Shown one piece after another: positions 16,016 to 24,993 of a stretch of DNA of 35,982 nucleotides. The position numbers and the translations under genes were made by a program. Each line of letters opens with the position of its first letter. Position 1 is the stretch's first letter. The stretch comes from an uncultured Prevotella sp. (lineage in GTDB: Bacteria; Bacteroidota; Bacteroidia; Bacteroidales; Bacteroidaceae), in assembly GCA_934229335.1 (NCBI GenBank), contig CAKQDQ010000015.1, positions 1 through 35,982 on the forward strand, read 5' to 3'. The notes beneath the pieces are model-generated. The model searched no databases. It was not told the DNA's origin and was given only the letters and a program-made list of their open reading frames with translations.

Positions 16016-17002
16016 TCAGGAGTTGATGACAAGTACTGCGTAGTATGTTATGGCGAGTGCTGCAAGCACAACTCCTTCGGTGCGTGTCAGCGTGTAGAAG
16101 GTCTTTCCGAACTTACAGAATATCCATAGTAGCATGGCAGAGACAAGCAGAGCCGAAAGGTCAAAGATTGTGATGCCGCCAGCACCGATAGGTTGTATGG
16201 TGGCAGCAGTGCCGAGAACGAAGAATACGTTGAATACGTTACTGCCCACAACATTGCCTAAAGCCATGGCGGTATCGCCCTTGCGGGCTGACATGATGGA
16301 GGCTGCCAGTTCGGGAGCGGATGTTCCTGCGCTCACTATTGTCAAGGCAACGACAGCCTGACTGATACCCATTGCGATGGCAATGCCTGACGCTCCCTCA
16401 ACAAGGAAGTTGCCGCCTGCCACTAATAAAGCTAAACCTATCACGATGTATAGCACGCTTCGCCATGTGGGTAGGGTGGGGATGTCCTGCTCTTCCGTGG
16501 CATTACTGCTGTTACTGTTGCCTTTCTGTGCTATGGAGAGAGTGTAAACCATGAATATAATGAATATACAGAGTAGCAGAAGTCCGTCTGTTCGGCTGAT
16601 GCTGTTAGTGTAGTCGCTGCCGTTGAAGACGCTGTCGAGTACGGTAATGATAACTGCTACGGCGGCAAGCACGGCGAAGGGTACGTCGTAACGAATGTTG
16701 CCTCGCTCCACCTTGATAGGCGTTACCATGGCGGTGATGCCCATTATGCCGAGGATGTTGAAGATGTTACTGCCTACAACGTTGCCAAGGGCGATGTCGG
16801 AGTTGCCATGTATGGCGGACACCACGCTCACAACAAGTTCTGGAGCGGAACTGCCCATAGCGACAATGGTGAGACCTACTACAAGGGTGGGGATGCCAAA
16901 CTTATGCGCTATGGCTGCCGCACCGTCGGTAAGCCAGTCTGCTCCTTTAACGATTGCTATTAGTCCACCGATGAAATATGCTATATTTATGATTATATCC
17001 AT
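16016..17002 (-). CDS. Sodium/calcium antiporter family (CaCA, YrbG-like)
   Basis: A 328-residue inner-membrane protein with about ten hydrophobic segments and the duplicated alpha-repeats of the cation/Ca2+ exchanger superfamily. Repeat 1 has GSSAPELVVSV and ALGNVVGSNIFNI. Repeat 2 has GTSAPELAASI and ALGNVVGSNVFNV. The two halves face opposite ways in the membrane and together form the ion site. A weakly conserved polar stretch (GNSNSSNATEEQD) separates them. It is likely to exchange Na+ or H+ for Ca2+. It follows the fumarase gene but is separated from it by a terminator. Confidence 0.92.
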   Translation of the reverse strand: MDIIINIAYFIGGLIAIVKGADWLTDGAAAIAHKFGIPTLVVGLTIVAMGSSAPELVVSVVSAIHGNSDIALGNVVGSNIFNILGIMGITAMVTPIKVERGNIRYDVPFAVLAAVAVIITVLDSVFNGSDYTNSISRTDGLLLLCIFIIFMVYTLSIAQKGNSNSSNATEEQDIPTLPTWRSVLYIVIGLALLVAGGNFLVEGASGIAIAMGISQAVVALTIVSAGTSAPELAASIMSARKGDTAMALGNVVGSNVFNVFFVLGTAATIQPIGAGGITIFDLSALLVSAMLLWIFCKFGKTFYTLTRTEGVVLAALAITYYAVLVINS

Positions 17003-17026
17003 AGATTTTTTTGGGGGGAAAATAAA

Positions 17027-17057
17027 AGCCTCCCACCATGGTAAGAGGTGAGAGGCT
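17027..17057 (-). terminator. Intrinsic terminator of the fumarase gene
   Basis: AGCCTC-C-CACC pairs with GGTG-A-GAGGCT across an internal mismatch. In the minus direction the stem runs into TTTTATTTT. It starts 15 nt after the fumarase stop codon. Confidence 0.8.
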
Positions 17058-17071
17058 GTATGATATGAGTG

Positions 17072-18691
17072 TTAGAACTGCTTGAAGAAGTCGTTACCCT
17101 TGTCGTCAACGAGGATGAACGCAGGGAAATTCTCTACACGTATCTTCCATATCGCCTCCATACCGAGCTCTGGATACTCCACACACTCGATGGACTTGAT
17201 ATTGCTTGAAGACAGGAAGGCAGCAGGTCCACCGATAGAACCGAGGTAGAAACCACCGTGCTTCTTACAAGCGTCGGTAACAACCTGTGTGCGGTTACCC
17301 TTGGCTATCATGATGAGTGAACCACCATTGTCTTGGAACTCGTCTGTGTATGGGTCCATACGGTTGGCTGTTGTTGGTCCCATTGAGCCACAAGGCATAC
17401 CTGCTGGAGTCTTAGCAGGTCCTGCATAGAGCACAGGATGGTCCTTAAAGTACTGTGGCATGCCCTCGCCAGCATCGAGACGAGCCTTAATCTTAGCGTG
17501 AGCGATGTCACGTGCCACGATGATTGTGCCGTTAAGAGATACACGGGTAGATACAGGATACTTGCTAAGTTCCTTACATACCTCGCTGATTGGCTGGTCA
17601 AGGTTGATAGATATAGCGTCACCCTCACCTGCCTGGCGCAGTTCTTCTGGTATCAACTCGTATGGTTTGTCGTCCATCTTCTCAATCCAGATACCGTCTT
17701 GGTTAATCTTTGCCTTGATGTTACGGTCGGCAGAGCAGCTTACACCGAGACCTATTGGGCAGCTTGCACCATGACGTGGCAGACGAACTACACGTACATC
17801 GTGAGCGAAAGCGGTGCCACCGAACTGTGCTCCGTAGCCTATCTTCTTGGCTTCTTCAAGAAGTTCCTTCTCGAGTTCTATGTCGCGGAAGGCGCGTCCT
17901 GTCTCATCACCAGTGGTAGGAAGGCTGTCGTAGTACTTCGTTGAGGCGAGTTTCACTGTCAACAGGTTCTTTTCGGCTGACGTTCCGCCCACAACGATAG
18001 CGATATGGTATGGAGGACATGCTGCTGTACCAAGGCTCTTCATCTTCTCTACGAGGAAAGGAACGAGAGTACCTGGGTTCTGTATGCGTGCTTTTGTTTC
18101 CTGATAGAGGTATGTCTTGTTAGCAGAACCACCGCCTTTTACTACACATAGGAAGCGATATTCCATGCCTTGGGTTGCCTCTATGTCTATCTGAGCTGGC
18201 AAGTTGCAACGAGTGTTGACCTCATCGTACATATTCAGCGGTGCGTTCTGTGAGTAACGCAGGTTGTCGTTGGTGTAAGTGTTGTACACACCCTTTGCCA
18301 GTGGCTCTTCATCTTCAAAGCCTGTCCACACTTGCTGACCCTTTTCTGCGTGTACTATGGCAGTACCTGTGTCCTGACAGAAAGGCAACTGTCCCTTGCA
18401 GGCTACCTCTGCGTTGCGCAACATGGTAAGGGCTACGTACTTGTCGTTGTCTGATGCCTGTGGATCCTTTAGTATTGCCGCTACCTTCTCGTTGTGTTCG
18501 CGACGCAACATGAAGTTAACGTCATGGAAAGCCTGTGTGGTAAGCAACTCAAGAGCCTCTTTTGACACCTTAAGTATTGGTGTTCCTTCAAACTCACTTA
18601 CTGAGATACCGTCCTTAGAGATAAGGCGGTACTCTGTCTTGTCTTCGCCAAGTTGGAACATTGGCGCGTACTTGAATTCTGGATTTGCCAT
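17072..18691 (-). CDS. Fumarate hydratase, class I (iron-sulfur)
   Basis: A 539-residue homodimeric-type class I fumarase with N-terminal alpha and C-terminal beta regions fused in one chain. Cluster-binding cysteines lie in [22 protein letters not shown] and [17 protein letters not shown]. It converts fumarate and malate reversibly with a 4Fe-4S cluster. In Bacteroidales it usually works in the reductive branch from oxaloacetate to succinate. No TAnnTTTG box is present in the 69 nt before it, so it may be co-transcribed with the upstream M16 peptidase gene. Confidence 0.95.
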   Translation of the reverse strand: MANPEFKYAPMFQLGEDKTEYRLISKDGISVSEFEGTPILKVSKEALELLTTQAFHDVNFMLRREHNEKVAAILKDPQASDNDKYVALTMLRNAEVACKGQLPFCQDTGTAIVHAEKGQQVWTGFEDEEPLAKGVYNTYTNDNLRYSQNAPLNMYDEVNTRCNLPAQIDIEATQGMEYRFLCVVKGGGSANKTYLYQETKARIQNPGTLVPFLVEKMKSLGTAACPPYHIAIVVGGTSAEKNLLTVKLASTKYYDSLPTTGDETGRAFRDIELEKELLEEAKKIGYGAQFGGTAFAHDVRVVRLPRHGASCPIGLGVSCSADRNIKAKINQDGIWIEKMDDKPYELIPEELRQAGEGDAISINLDQPISEVCKELSKYPVSTRVSLNGTIIVARDIAHAKIKARLDAGEGMPQYFKDHPVLYAGPAKTPAGMPCGSMGPTTANRMDPYTDEFQDNGGSLIMIAKGNRTQVVTDACKKHGGFYLGSIGGPAAFLSSSNIKSIECVEYPELGMEAIWKIRVENFPAFILVDDKGNDFFKQF

Positions 18692-18760
18692 TGTTAATAG
18701 TTTTGTTTTTTGTCTATTGTGTTTTACTGTCTTTGTTTTCGTGATATGTTTGCTGCCCTT

Positions 18761-21676
18761 TTATTTGTAGGCAGGGAAGATGTCATCTAACGTAAGGCGG
18801 TGTATGGTGCCGAGTTTGCGTAGTGATTGCATATCGAGTTCTTTCTCATCGCCAAGTATAAGATACTTCATCGGTTTGCCTTTGATGTACTTTTGCTCAA
18901 AGTTCGCAAGGTCTTTCAGCGTCAATGTCGGTATTTTCTCGAAGTAGAGACGGTTGATGTCGTAGTCGATACCTGCGTCTTTTGCTGTGTAATACGCGTT
19001 GAATACCGCAGTATTCTTAGTTCTTTGTGCCGCGATACTCTTCATAATGCTGTTCTTTGCGGTGTTGAAGAGAGTCTGAGATTGTGGCAATGTGTCGGTA
19101 ATCTCTTTGAAAGTATTGATGCAGTCCATCATCTTGTCGTTCTGAGATATGATGTGTTGCAGGTAATACTCACTCTCATTCTTCCTCATTGGCGATACGT
19201 ATGCGGCGGAAGCGTTGTAAGCTAAGCCTCTTGCTTCACGTAGTTCCTGGAAGACTATGGCGTTCATTGAGCCGCCAAAGTATTCGTTGAACAGTTTAAT
19301 GACAGGCTTTTGCTCTATGCTTACAGGTGTCTTGGCGTTGTGAATCATGCGCATATAGATGTTCTTCGCACTGTAAGGAGCGATGAATATCTCTGTGCTG
19401 TCGGTGCGAAGTGTTTCGTATGGCTTGTTCACAGGTACGTCAGCAGGGTGCTTTGACGTGTGGTGACACTTGCTAATGATGCCCTTCAACTGCTTCATGT
19501 CGGCAGGTCCCCAGTACAGAATGTCGTGCTTCATGTTAAAAAGACCATTCAACAGTTGCGTGTACACGGCAGGATTGGTGTCGCGAAGCATTGCTGGTGT
19601 AGGCTGATTGGTCTTCATATTCTTGGCACCATACAGTCCGTAGGTTACGAGATTGGAGTAACACTGGTTCTGGTTGGTGCGAATCTCCATGCGACTCTTT
19701 TGCACTTGCCCTATATATTTGCTGTAAACAGCGGTGTCGGGCTGTATGTTTAGTATGAAATCGTCAAGTGATTTGACGGCTTTCTCCATGTTTTCTTGCA
19801 GTCCACTGACCGAAACGGATAAGTCTTTGCCGTTAACAGTGATGTTATAAGAGCATGCTATGTCGTAGAACTCGCGCATAATCTGCTCTGGAGTTTTAGT
19901 CTTCGTGCCGAAAAGGTCGGTCAAGTCAGATGCGATGTTGTAGTTGTTGTCTGCCTCGTAGCCAAAGTTGAAGCGGTATTCGAGTTTGAAACGCTCGTCC
20001 GTTTCGTTCTTTTTGTAGACGATGTCCAGTCCGTTCTTCGTTTTATCGAACGTCAATTCCTTGTTAAAGTCAACGAACTCGGGCTGTATAGGCTCCACTT
20101 CCATCTTCTCATAGTCGGCAAGATATTGGCTCTTTAGGTCACGATTGCTTGGAATAGCGGTAATGGCAGGCTTGTCAATCTTCACTATTGTGGTATCTTC
20201 TCCTTTGCGTTTGTAGGCGCAGACGTATCCGTTTGTGAGGTGTTCGTTAGCCCATTTCACTATGTCAGCCTTTGTAAGACGGTCTAATCTGTCCAATTTC
20301 TCCACCTGTTGTTGCCACGGTCTGCCTAAGATGTAGGCGTCAACCATGGTCGAAACACGTGAACGGTTGTTGTCAAGACTATTCAGTTCTGCTAATTTCT
20401 CGTTGAGAACGATGCTGTGAATGAGTTTTTCGTCCCACTCACCACGCTTTATCTTGTCCACTTCCGCAAGCAGAAGAGCGCGTACTTCCTCCAATGTCTG
20501 CCCCTCATTAGGCGTACCTTCCAGCATGAAGATGCTGTAATCCTTCAAGTCCCAAATGCCAGAAGAAGCACCAAGAACCTTCATCTTCAGGTTAAGGTCA
20601 AGGTCTATCATGCCTACTTCGCTGTTAGAGAGCAGCAAGTCAATCATAGTTATGGTGTCATTCTGTAGTGATGCCGCACCGTTAAGTCGCCATCCCACCA
20701 GCAGGTGCTCCGTTTCGTTGCCGAGAACGGTAGTGTCCTTTGGCTCAGTCAGTACTCTTTGTGGCTCGAAGGTACGTGGATTGGCATCTGTACCAGGCTT
20801 CCAAGAGCCGAAATAGCGGTCTATCAGGGCTATTGTTTCATCGGGATTGATGTCGCCAGCCATACAGATAGCCACGTTGTTAGGCACATAATACTTCTTG
20901 AAGTAGTTGCGAATGTTGACCTGCGAAGGGTTCTTCAGGTGCTCCTGAGTACCTAATGTAGTCTGCGTTCCGTAAGAGTGAGTAGGGAAGAGGCACTTTA
21001 GCAGAGCCTCAGTAGACTTTCTTCCGTCCTTGGTCAGCGAGATATTCTTCTCCTCGTACACCGCTTCCAGTTCGGTATGGAAGCCTCTCATCACCATGTT
21101 CTGGAACCTGTCGCTCTGCACCATGCACCATCTCTCAATCTCGTTAGCAGGCAAGTCTTCTACGTAACAGGTGACATCGTAAGACGTATAGGCGTTAGTA
21201 CCCTCGCTACCGATGATAGACATCATCTTATCATATTCATTCGGTATGTTAAACTGTGCCGCAATCTGCGACACAGAGTCTATTTCGTGGTACTTAGCTT
21301 TACGTTCCTGCGGGTCAGTCAGTTTGCGATACTCCTCATATAGGTCGCTGATTTTGTCGAGATATGGTTTCTCTTTCGCGTAATCAGTGGTGCCGAAGCG
21401 TTGTGAACCCTTAAACATAAGGTGCTCCAAGTAGTGCGCCAGTCCCGTGGTCTCGGCAGGATCGTTCTTAGAACCCGTGTTAACAGCGATGTGAGCCGTA
21501 ACCCTTGGCAGCTGTTTGTTGACCGACATATACACCTTCAGCCCATTGCTGAGTGTGTATATACGAGTCTGTGTTGGATCATCCTTAACGCTTTCGTAAT
21601 TGTACGTCTTAGCCTTTGCTGTAAGGAAAAGGCATGATAGACATACTATATATATAATAAGGTGTAGTCTTTTCAT
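18761..21676 (-). CDS. M16 family zinc metallopeptidase (pitrilysin/insulinase type)
   Basis: A 971-residue exported protease. The ATG at 21676 gives the signal peptide MKRLHLIIYIVCLSCLFLTAKA; an upstream GTG at 21685 would add only three residues. The inverted zinc motif HYLEH is at residues 81-85, with the third ligand in the downstream VYEEKNISL segment. A second M16 repeat in the C-terminal half lacks the zinc motif but keeps the R-Y-like FQELREARGLAYNA block. It is probably a periplasmic or envelope peptidase clearing small peptides. The gene lies 30 nt after the DUF4954 gene, suggesting an operon. Confidence 0.93.
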   Translation of the reverse strand: MKRLHLIIYIVCLSCLFLTAKAKTYNYESVKDDPTQTRIYTLSNGLKVYMSVNKQLPRVTAHIAVNTGSKNDPAETTGLAHYLEHLMFKGSQRFGTTDYAKEKPYLDKISDLYEEYRKLTDPQERKAKYHEIDSVSQIAAQFNIPNEYDKMMSIIGSEGTNAYTSYDVTCYVEDLPANEIERWCMVQSDRFQNMVMRGFHTELEAVYEEKNISLTKDGRKSTEALLKCLFPTHSYGTQTTLGTQEHLKNPSQVNIRNYFKKYYVPNNVAICMAGDINPDETIALIDRYFGSWKPGTDANPRTFEPQRVLTEPKDTTVLGNETEHLLVGWRLNGAASLQNDTITMIDLLLSNSEVGMIDLDLNLKMKVLGASSGIWDLKDYSIFMLEGTPNEGQTLEEVRALLLAEVDKIKRGEWDEKLIHSIVLNEKLAELNSLDNNRSRVSTMVDAYILGRPWQQQVEKLDRLDRLTKADIVKWANEHLTNGYVCAYKRKGEDTTIVKIDKPAITAIPSNRDLKSQYLADYEKMEVEPIQPEFVDFNKELTFDKTKNGLDIVYKKNETDERFKLEYRFNFGYEADNNYNIASDLTDLFGTKTKTPEQIMREFYDIACSYNITVNGKDLSVSVSGLQENMEKAVKSLDDFILNIQPDTAVYSKYIGQVQKSRMEIRTNQNQCYSNLVTYGLYGAKNMKTNQPTPAMLRDTNPAVYTQLLNGLFNMKHDILYWGPADMKQLKGIISKCHHTSKHPADVPVNKPYETLRTDSTEIFIAPYSAKNIYMRMIHNAKTPVSIEQKPVIKLFNEYFGGSMNAIVFQELREARGLAYNASAAYVSPMRKNESEYYLQHIISQNDKMMDCINTFKEITDTLPQSQTLFNTAKNSIMKSIAAQRTKNTAVFNAYYTAKDAGIDYDINRLYFEKIPTLTLKDLANFEQKYIKGKPMKYLILGDEKELDMQSLRKLGTIHRLTLDDIFPAYK

Positions 21677-21706
21677 ATTAGTCACATAATAACCACGCAG
21701 TGCCTC

Positions 21707-23284
21707 CTACTGAAGTTTATCTAAAAAGTCGTTGATTTGTTCTTCGCTGACATCTCCCATGTCGTATTCTCGTTCTGCGTCCTTACGTATATAGTCAATC
21801 CATTCCTCGTGAGCCTCCTCCATTTCAGCTTCATTTTCCGAGAATCCCTTCCACTGTTCGTAGCTTTCGAAGATGTCTTCAAATCTCTTTTCCAGTGTAG
21901 TTAGTTCGCTGATGTCACCGTTGTTAAGGTCTTCCTTAATCTGCTCCAGCGCGTCAACAGGTGTCAACAGTCCCAAGAGGTCAATCCACTGCGATGTGCT
22001 ATTGGCGTTACCGTACATACGGAGAGCGAGGTCGTAGAACTCAAGTCCGTGCTGTAGTGCTCTTGCTTTAATCAAGAATCCATCGCCTTCATACACTTCC
22101 GTCTCGTAACCCTGTTCTTCTTGCAGTTCCTTGAGATACTTAATACCCTCCTTAACACGCTCTATAACGTATGGCGATAGCCAGTCAAAGGTAATCAGAG
22201 AGAGTCTTCCGTTGTTTGGTCGTTTGTCTCTCTTAGGCCATTTCATGACATCTCTGTAAGTTCCAACGGTGCAAAGGTTGCGTCCAGGCACCACGAACGT
22301 GTTGCGTCCTTCGGCAATAACGTATGAGAAAGGTAGCATCTCAGTGTGAGGGTGCGACTGAATTTTGCCCATAGCCATGGAAAACGCTCCTATTGTTGCA
22401 GGCCAAAGAATGTGCGCCCCGCTTGCGGTCTTCGCGCCCCGTTGCATAGTTCCGTAGTGGATAGGGCCCATCTTGTATGCGTGGTTAGAGAAGTTGGTGG
22501 CGGAACCAGCGTTATAGAACGAGTATTCTCCTCCTATCAAAAGTGACGCTTTGTGGTGACTAACGCTGAAAGGTCCGCAGAATGCAGCGCAGCTCTCGCC
22601 GTTATCCATGTGCGAGTTGGCGAAGAAAAGCGAGTTCTCAGACGTAAAGCCACGTCCGATGTGGCACGCTTCGCCAACGAGAGTGTCGTAGATGCGAGCG
22701 CCATCGACAATAGTCGCGCCAGCTTGCGCCACTACATTCTCCATAATAACGTCGTCTCCAATGTATATAGAAGCCTCAGGAGATGGTGCTAAGGTACAGT
22801 CGATGAGGCGTGATGCGCCACATAGCTCACAGTCATCTCCAACTACCACGTTGGTAAGCTCACGACATTCCGTTATAGAGACGTTGTTGCCAATGGTGGT
22901 ACATTGCGCCTTATGCGCCTCGGTATAGTCGGCAACAATCTTGCGCAGCGTGTCAAACAGCGGTTTATTGTCCTGAGCCTGCATCATCAGTGCAGCCAAC
23001 TGCGATGTCAGTCTGCTAAAAAGAATCACGTTACCGTCGCCAGCTTCGTTTTTCACGCTGATGAGATTGTTCTCACCATAGGTAGCTCCGTCAGAGGTAC
23101 GTACTATACCTACGTTTTCCATACGCACATTACAGCCTATGCGTATCTCTCCTTCAAAGCGCACATTAAATATGTTGTCCGTAGTGAAGTCGTTGTCAAC
23201 CCATATCAGTTGCCAGTCTCCGCAGCGGCAACCGTTGTCTCTTAGTTCGGTAATCTCGTCGATAGTAAGGTTTCTGTAAGCCAT
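21707..23284 (-). CDS. DUF4954 family protein, left-handed beta-helix
   Basis: A 525-residue cytoplasmic protein counted from the ATG at 23284 (MAYRNLTIDEI). A longer frame to 23362 would overlap hflX. The middle region is built from hexapeptide-like turns (IRIGCNVRMENVGI, IGDDVIMENVVAQAGATIVDGARIYDTLVG), the pattern of left-handed parallel beta-helix acyl/nucleotidyl-transferases. This matches DUF4954, a conserved Bacteroidetes family sometimes described as sugar nucleotidyltransferase-like. The acidic helical C-terminus (about 430-525) is distinct. Substrate unknown. Confidence 0.85.
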   Translation of the reverse strand: MAYRNLTIDEITELRDNGCRCGDWQLIWVDNDFTTDNIFNVRFEGEIRIGCNVRMENVGIVRTSDGATYGENNLISVKNEAGDGNVILFSRLTSQLAALMMQAQDNKPLFDTLRKIVADYTEAHKAQCTTIGNNVSITECRELTNVVVGDDCELCGASRLIDCTLAPSPEASIYIGDDVIMENVVAQAGATIVDGARIYDTLVGEACHIGRGFTSENSLFFANSHMDNGESCAAFCGPFSVSHHKASLLIGGEYSFYNAGSATNFSNHAYKMGPIHYGTMQRGAKTASGAHILWPATIGAFSMAMGKIQSHPHTEMLPFSYVIAEGRNTFVVPGRNLCTVGTYRDVMKWPKRDKRPNNGRLSLITFDWLSPYVIERVKEGIKYLKELQEEQGYETEVYEGDGFLIKARALQHGLEFYDLALRMYGNANSTSQWIDLLGLLTPVDALEQIKEDLNNGDISELTTLEKRFEDIFESYEQWKGFSENEAEMEEAHEEWIDYIRKDAEREYDMGDVSEEQINDFLDKLQ

Positions 23285-23337
23285 AGTGGTATTTCTGTTG
23301 TTTTGTGGTTTGGTTGTTAAGTAGCTTCTGATGTCCC

Positions 23338-24627
23338 TTATTCTTCCTCTGGCATAGTCCAAAGAAAATCGTTGTAGGGATATTTTTGCACGTGCATCTC
23401 GCGTACCTTTTTATATATAGTGTCTCGAAACTCGTCAATATTTTGCTTTTCCCTTGCAGATATAAAGAGGCAATCGCCCTGTAGTTTCGCCATCCATGTG
23501 CGTTTTAGCTCCTCCAGTGACACCTCATTCTTCTTGACAGGCGTAAGGTCGTCCTCCTCTTTCTCGTCCCATTTGTATGCGTCAATCTTGTTGAATACAA
23601 TCATAGACGGTTTGTCAGCGCAGCCAAGGTCGGCAAGAGTCTTCTGTACCACATTGATTTGCTCCTCAAAGTCGGGGTGTGATATGTCGACAACGTGTAG
23701 CAACAAGTCAGCCTCTCGCGTTTCATCAAGCGTAGACTTGAAAGAGTCCACAAGGTCAGTAGGCAGTTTACGTATAAATCCTACCGTGTCGGCAAGCAGG
23801 AAAGGCAGGTTCTCAATAACCACCTTACGAACCGTAGTGTCGAGAGTAGCGAAGAGTTTGTTTTCTGCGAACACCTCACTCTTGGCGAGAAGATTCATAA
23901 TAGTAGACTTACCTACGTTGGTATAACCCACGAGAGCCACACGAATCAGTCTGCCGCGGTTCTTACGTTGCGTTGTCTTCTGCTTGTCAATCTCTGCCAG
24001 TCGTTCCTTTAGCAGTGACATTCTGCCGAGAATGATACGACGGTCCATCTCCAACTGCGTTTCACCAGGACCACGAAGACCCACCGAGCCTTTACCGCCA
24101 CCGCTACCAGAGCCACCGCCCTGACGTTCGAGGTGCGTCCATAGTCGTTGCAGACGTGGCAGCATATATCGGTACTGTGCCAGTTCTACCTGCGTCTTAG
24201 CGTTAGCAGTCTGGGCGCGCATGGCAAAGATGTCGAGAATAAGACTTGTTCGGTCAAGAATCTTCACCTTCAGTTCTGCCTCAATGTTGCGTATCTGCTT
24301 AGCCGAAAGCTCGTCATCGAATATCACCATACCGATGGGTTGCCATGGTGTTCCGTCAGGATGAATCTCCTCATTGTCAGCTCTCTCCTCACAGTCCTTA
24401 ATGTATGCGGCAATCTCTTCCAGCTTACCCTTTCCCACATACGTCACGCTGCTTGGCCCATTAACCCTCTGTGTGAATCTCTTAACGGTTACAGCTCCAG
24501 CCGTATCCGCTAAAAACTCCAGCTCGTCGAGGTATTCATTGGTCTTCGCCTCGTTTTGTTGTGGTGTGATAAGTCCCACGAGTACCGCTGTCTCTATTTT
24601 TACTTCTGATATTACAAATTCCTTCAT
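23338..24627 (-). CDS. hflX: Ribosome-associated GTPase HflX
   Basis: A 429-residue GTPase. The N-terminal HflX domain (about 1-200) contains DRTSLILDIFAMRAQT and the glycine-rich GGGSGSGGGKGSVGLRGPGETQLE linker, here shown only as landmarks. The G domain has GYTNVGKST (P-loop), DTTVRKV (G2), DTVGFIRKLP (G3) and NKID (G4). HflX splits stalled or heat-damaged 70S ribosomes. Length is typical. The upstream gap is the repeat-rich 24628-24993. Confidence 0.94.
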   Translation of the reverse strand: MKEFVISEVKIETAVLVGLITPQQNEAKTNEYLDELEFLADTAGAVTVKRFTQRVNGPSSVTYVGKGKLEEIAAYIKDCEERADNEEIHPDGTPWQPIGMVIFDDELSAKQIRNIEAELKVKILDRTSLILDIFAMRAQTANAKTQVELAQYRYMLPRLQRLWTHLERQGGGSGSGGGKGSVGLRGPGETQLEMDRRIILGRMSLLKERLAEIDKQKTTQRKNRGRLIRVALVGYTNVGKSTIMNLLAKSEVFAENKLFATLDTTVRKVVIENLPFLLADTVGFIRKLPTDLVDSFKSTLDETREADLLLHVVDISHPDFEEQINVVQKTLADLGCADKPSMIVFNKIDAYKWDEKEEDDLTPVKKNEVSLEELKRTWMAKLQGDCLFISAREKQNIDEFRDTIYKKVREMHVQKYPYNDFLWTMPEEE

Positions 24628-24689
24628 TCTGTTTTGTTCGTGTATATTATGGTGCTAAGTTACAAAGAAAATCCGAAACGAGCAAGAGT

Positions 24690-24775
24690 TAATTAATAAT
24701 TAATAATGTATGATGTGTAATTCGTAATTGTAACATCGTGTGTGCGAAGCTTGATTATTAATTATGCATTATTAA
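24690..24775. repeat. AT-rich imperfect inverted repeat upstream of hflX
   Basis: TTAATAATGTATGAT near 24697 is mirrored by a complementary segment near 24755-24775 (reading TTAATAATGCATAAT on the minus strand). Similar ATTAATTG/CAATTATGCATTAA strings recur at 24971-24996, running into the recG stop codon. The repeat forms a weaker version of the AT-rich palindrome at 5839-5972. The 366-nt gap 24628-24993 contains this, the palindrome at 24804-24970 and no gene. Confidence 0.5.
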
Positions 24776-24803
24776 GTAAGTATTCAAAATTATTTATATA
24801 TAT

Positions 24804-24970
24804 CAGTAAGTGAACATTTTTATTTCTGAAATTATATTTAATACAGTCTCTTTGGCGCATCTGCTTCCTCTGTTTTCAGTCACAATGATTACATTGTTCC
24901 CTCAAACAGAGAAAACATCTGCATCCAAATAGCCTATATTAAATATAAAAATACTTTTGAACACTCGCTT
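24804..24970. repeat. Large palindromic element, family 1 with conserved head (second copy)
   Basis: This is an imperfect inverted repeat of about 167 bp. Its core pairs CTCTGTTT (24868-24875) with AAACAGAG (24904-24911), and the outer arms carry CATCTG / CAGATG and AATATA-type pairs. The head at 24877-24900 reads CAGTCACAATG, then ATTA, then CATTGTTCC, identical to 2567-2590 outside the four loop bases. The arms of the two elements differ in sequence but both form long stems. It lies between hflX and recG. Confidence 0.65.
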
Positions 24971-24993
24971 AATTATTAATTGTCAATTATGCA

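Noticed and set aside
23285..23362. Longer start for the DUF4954 gene
   Set aside because: It would overlap the end of hflX, and the residues added do not resemble the family N-terminus.
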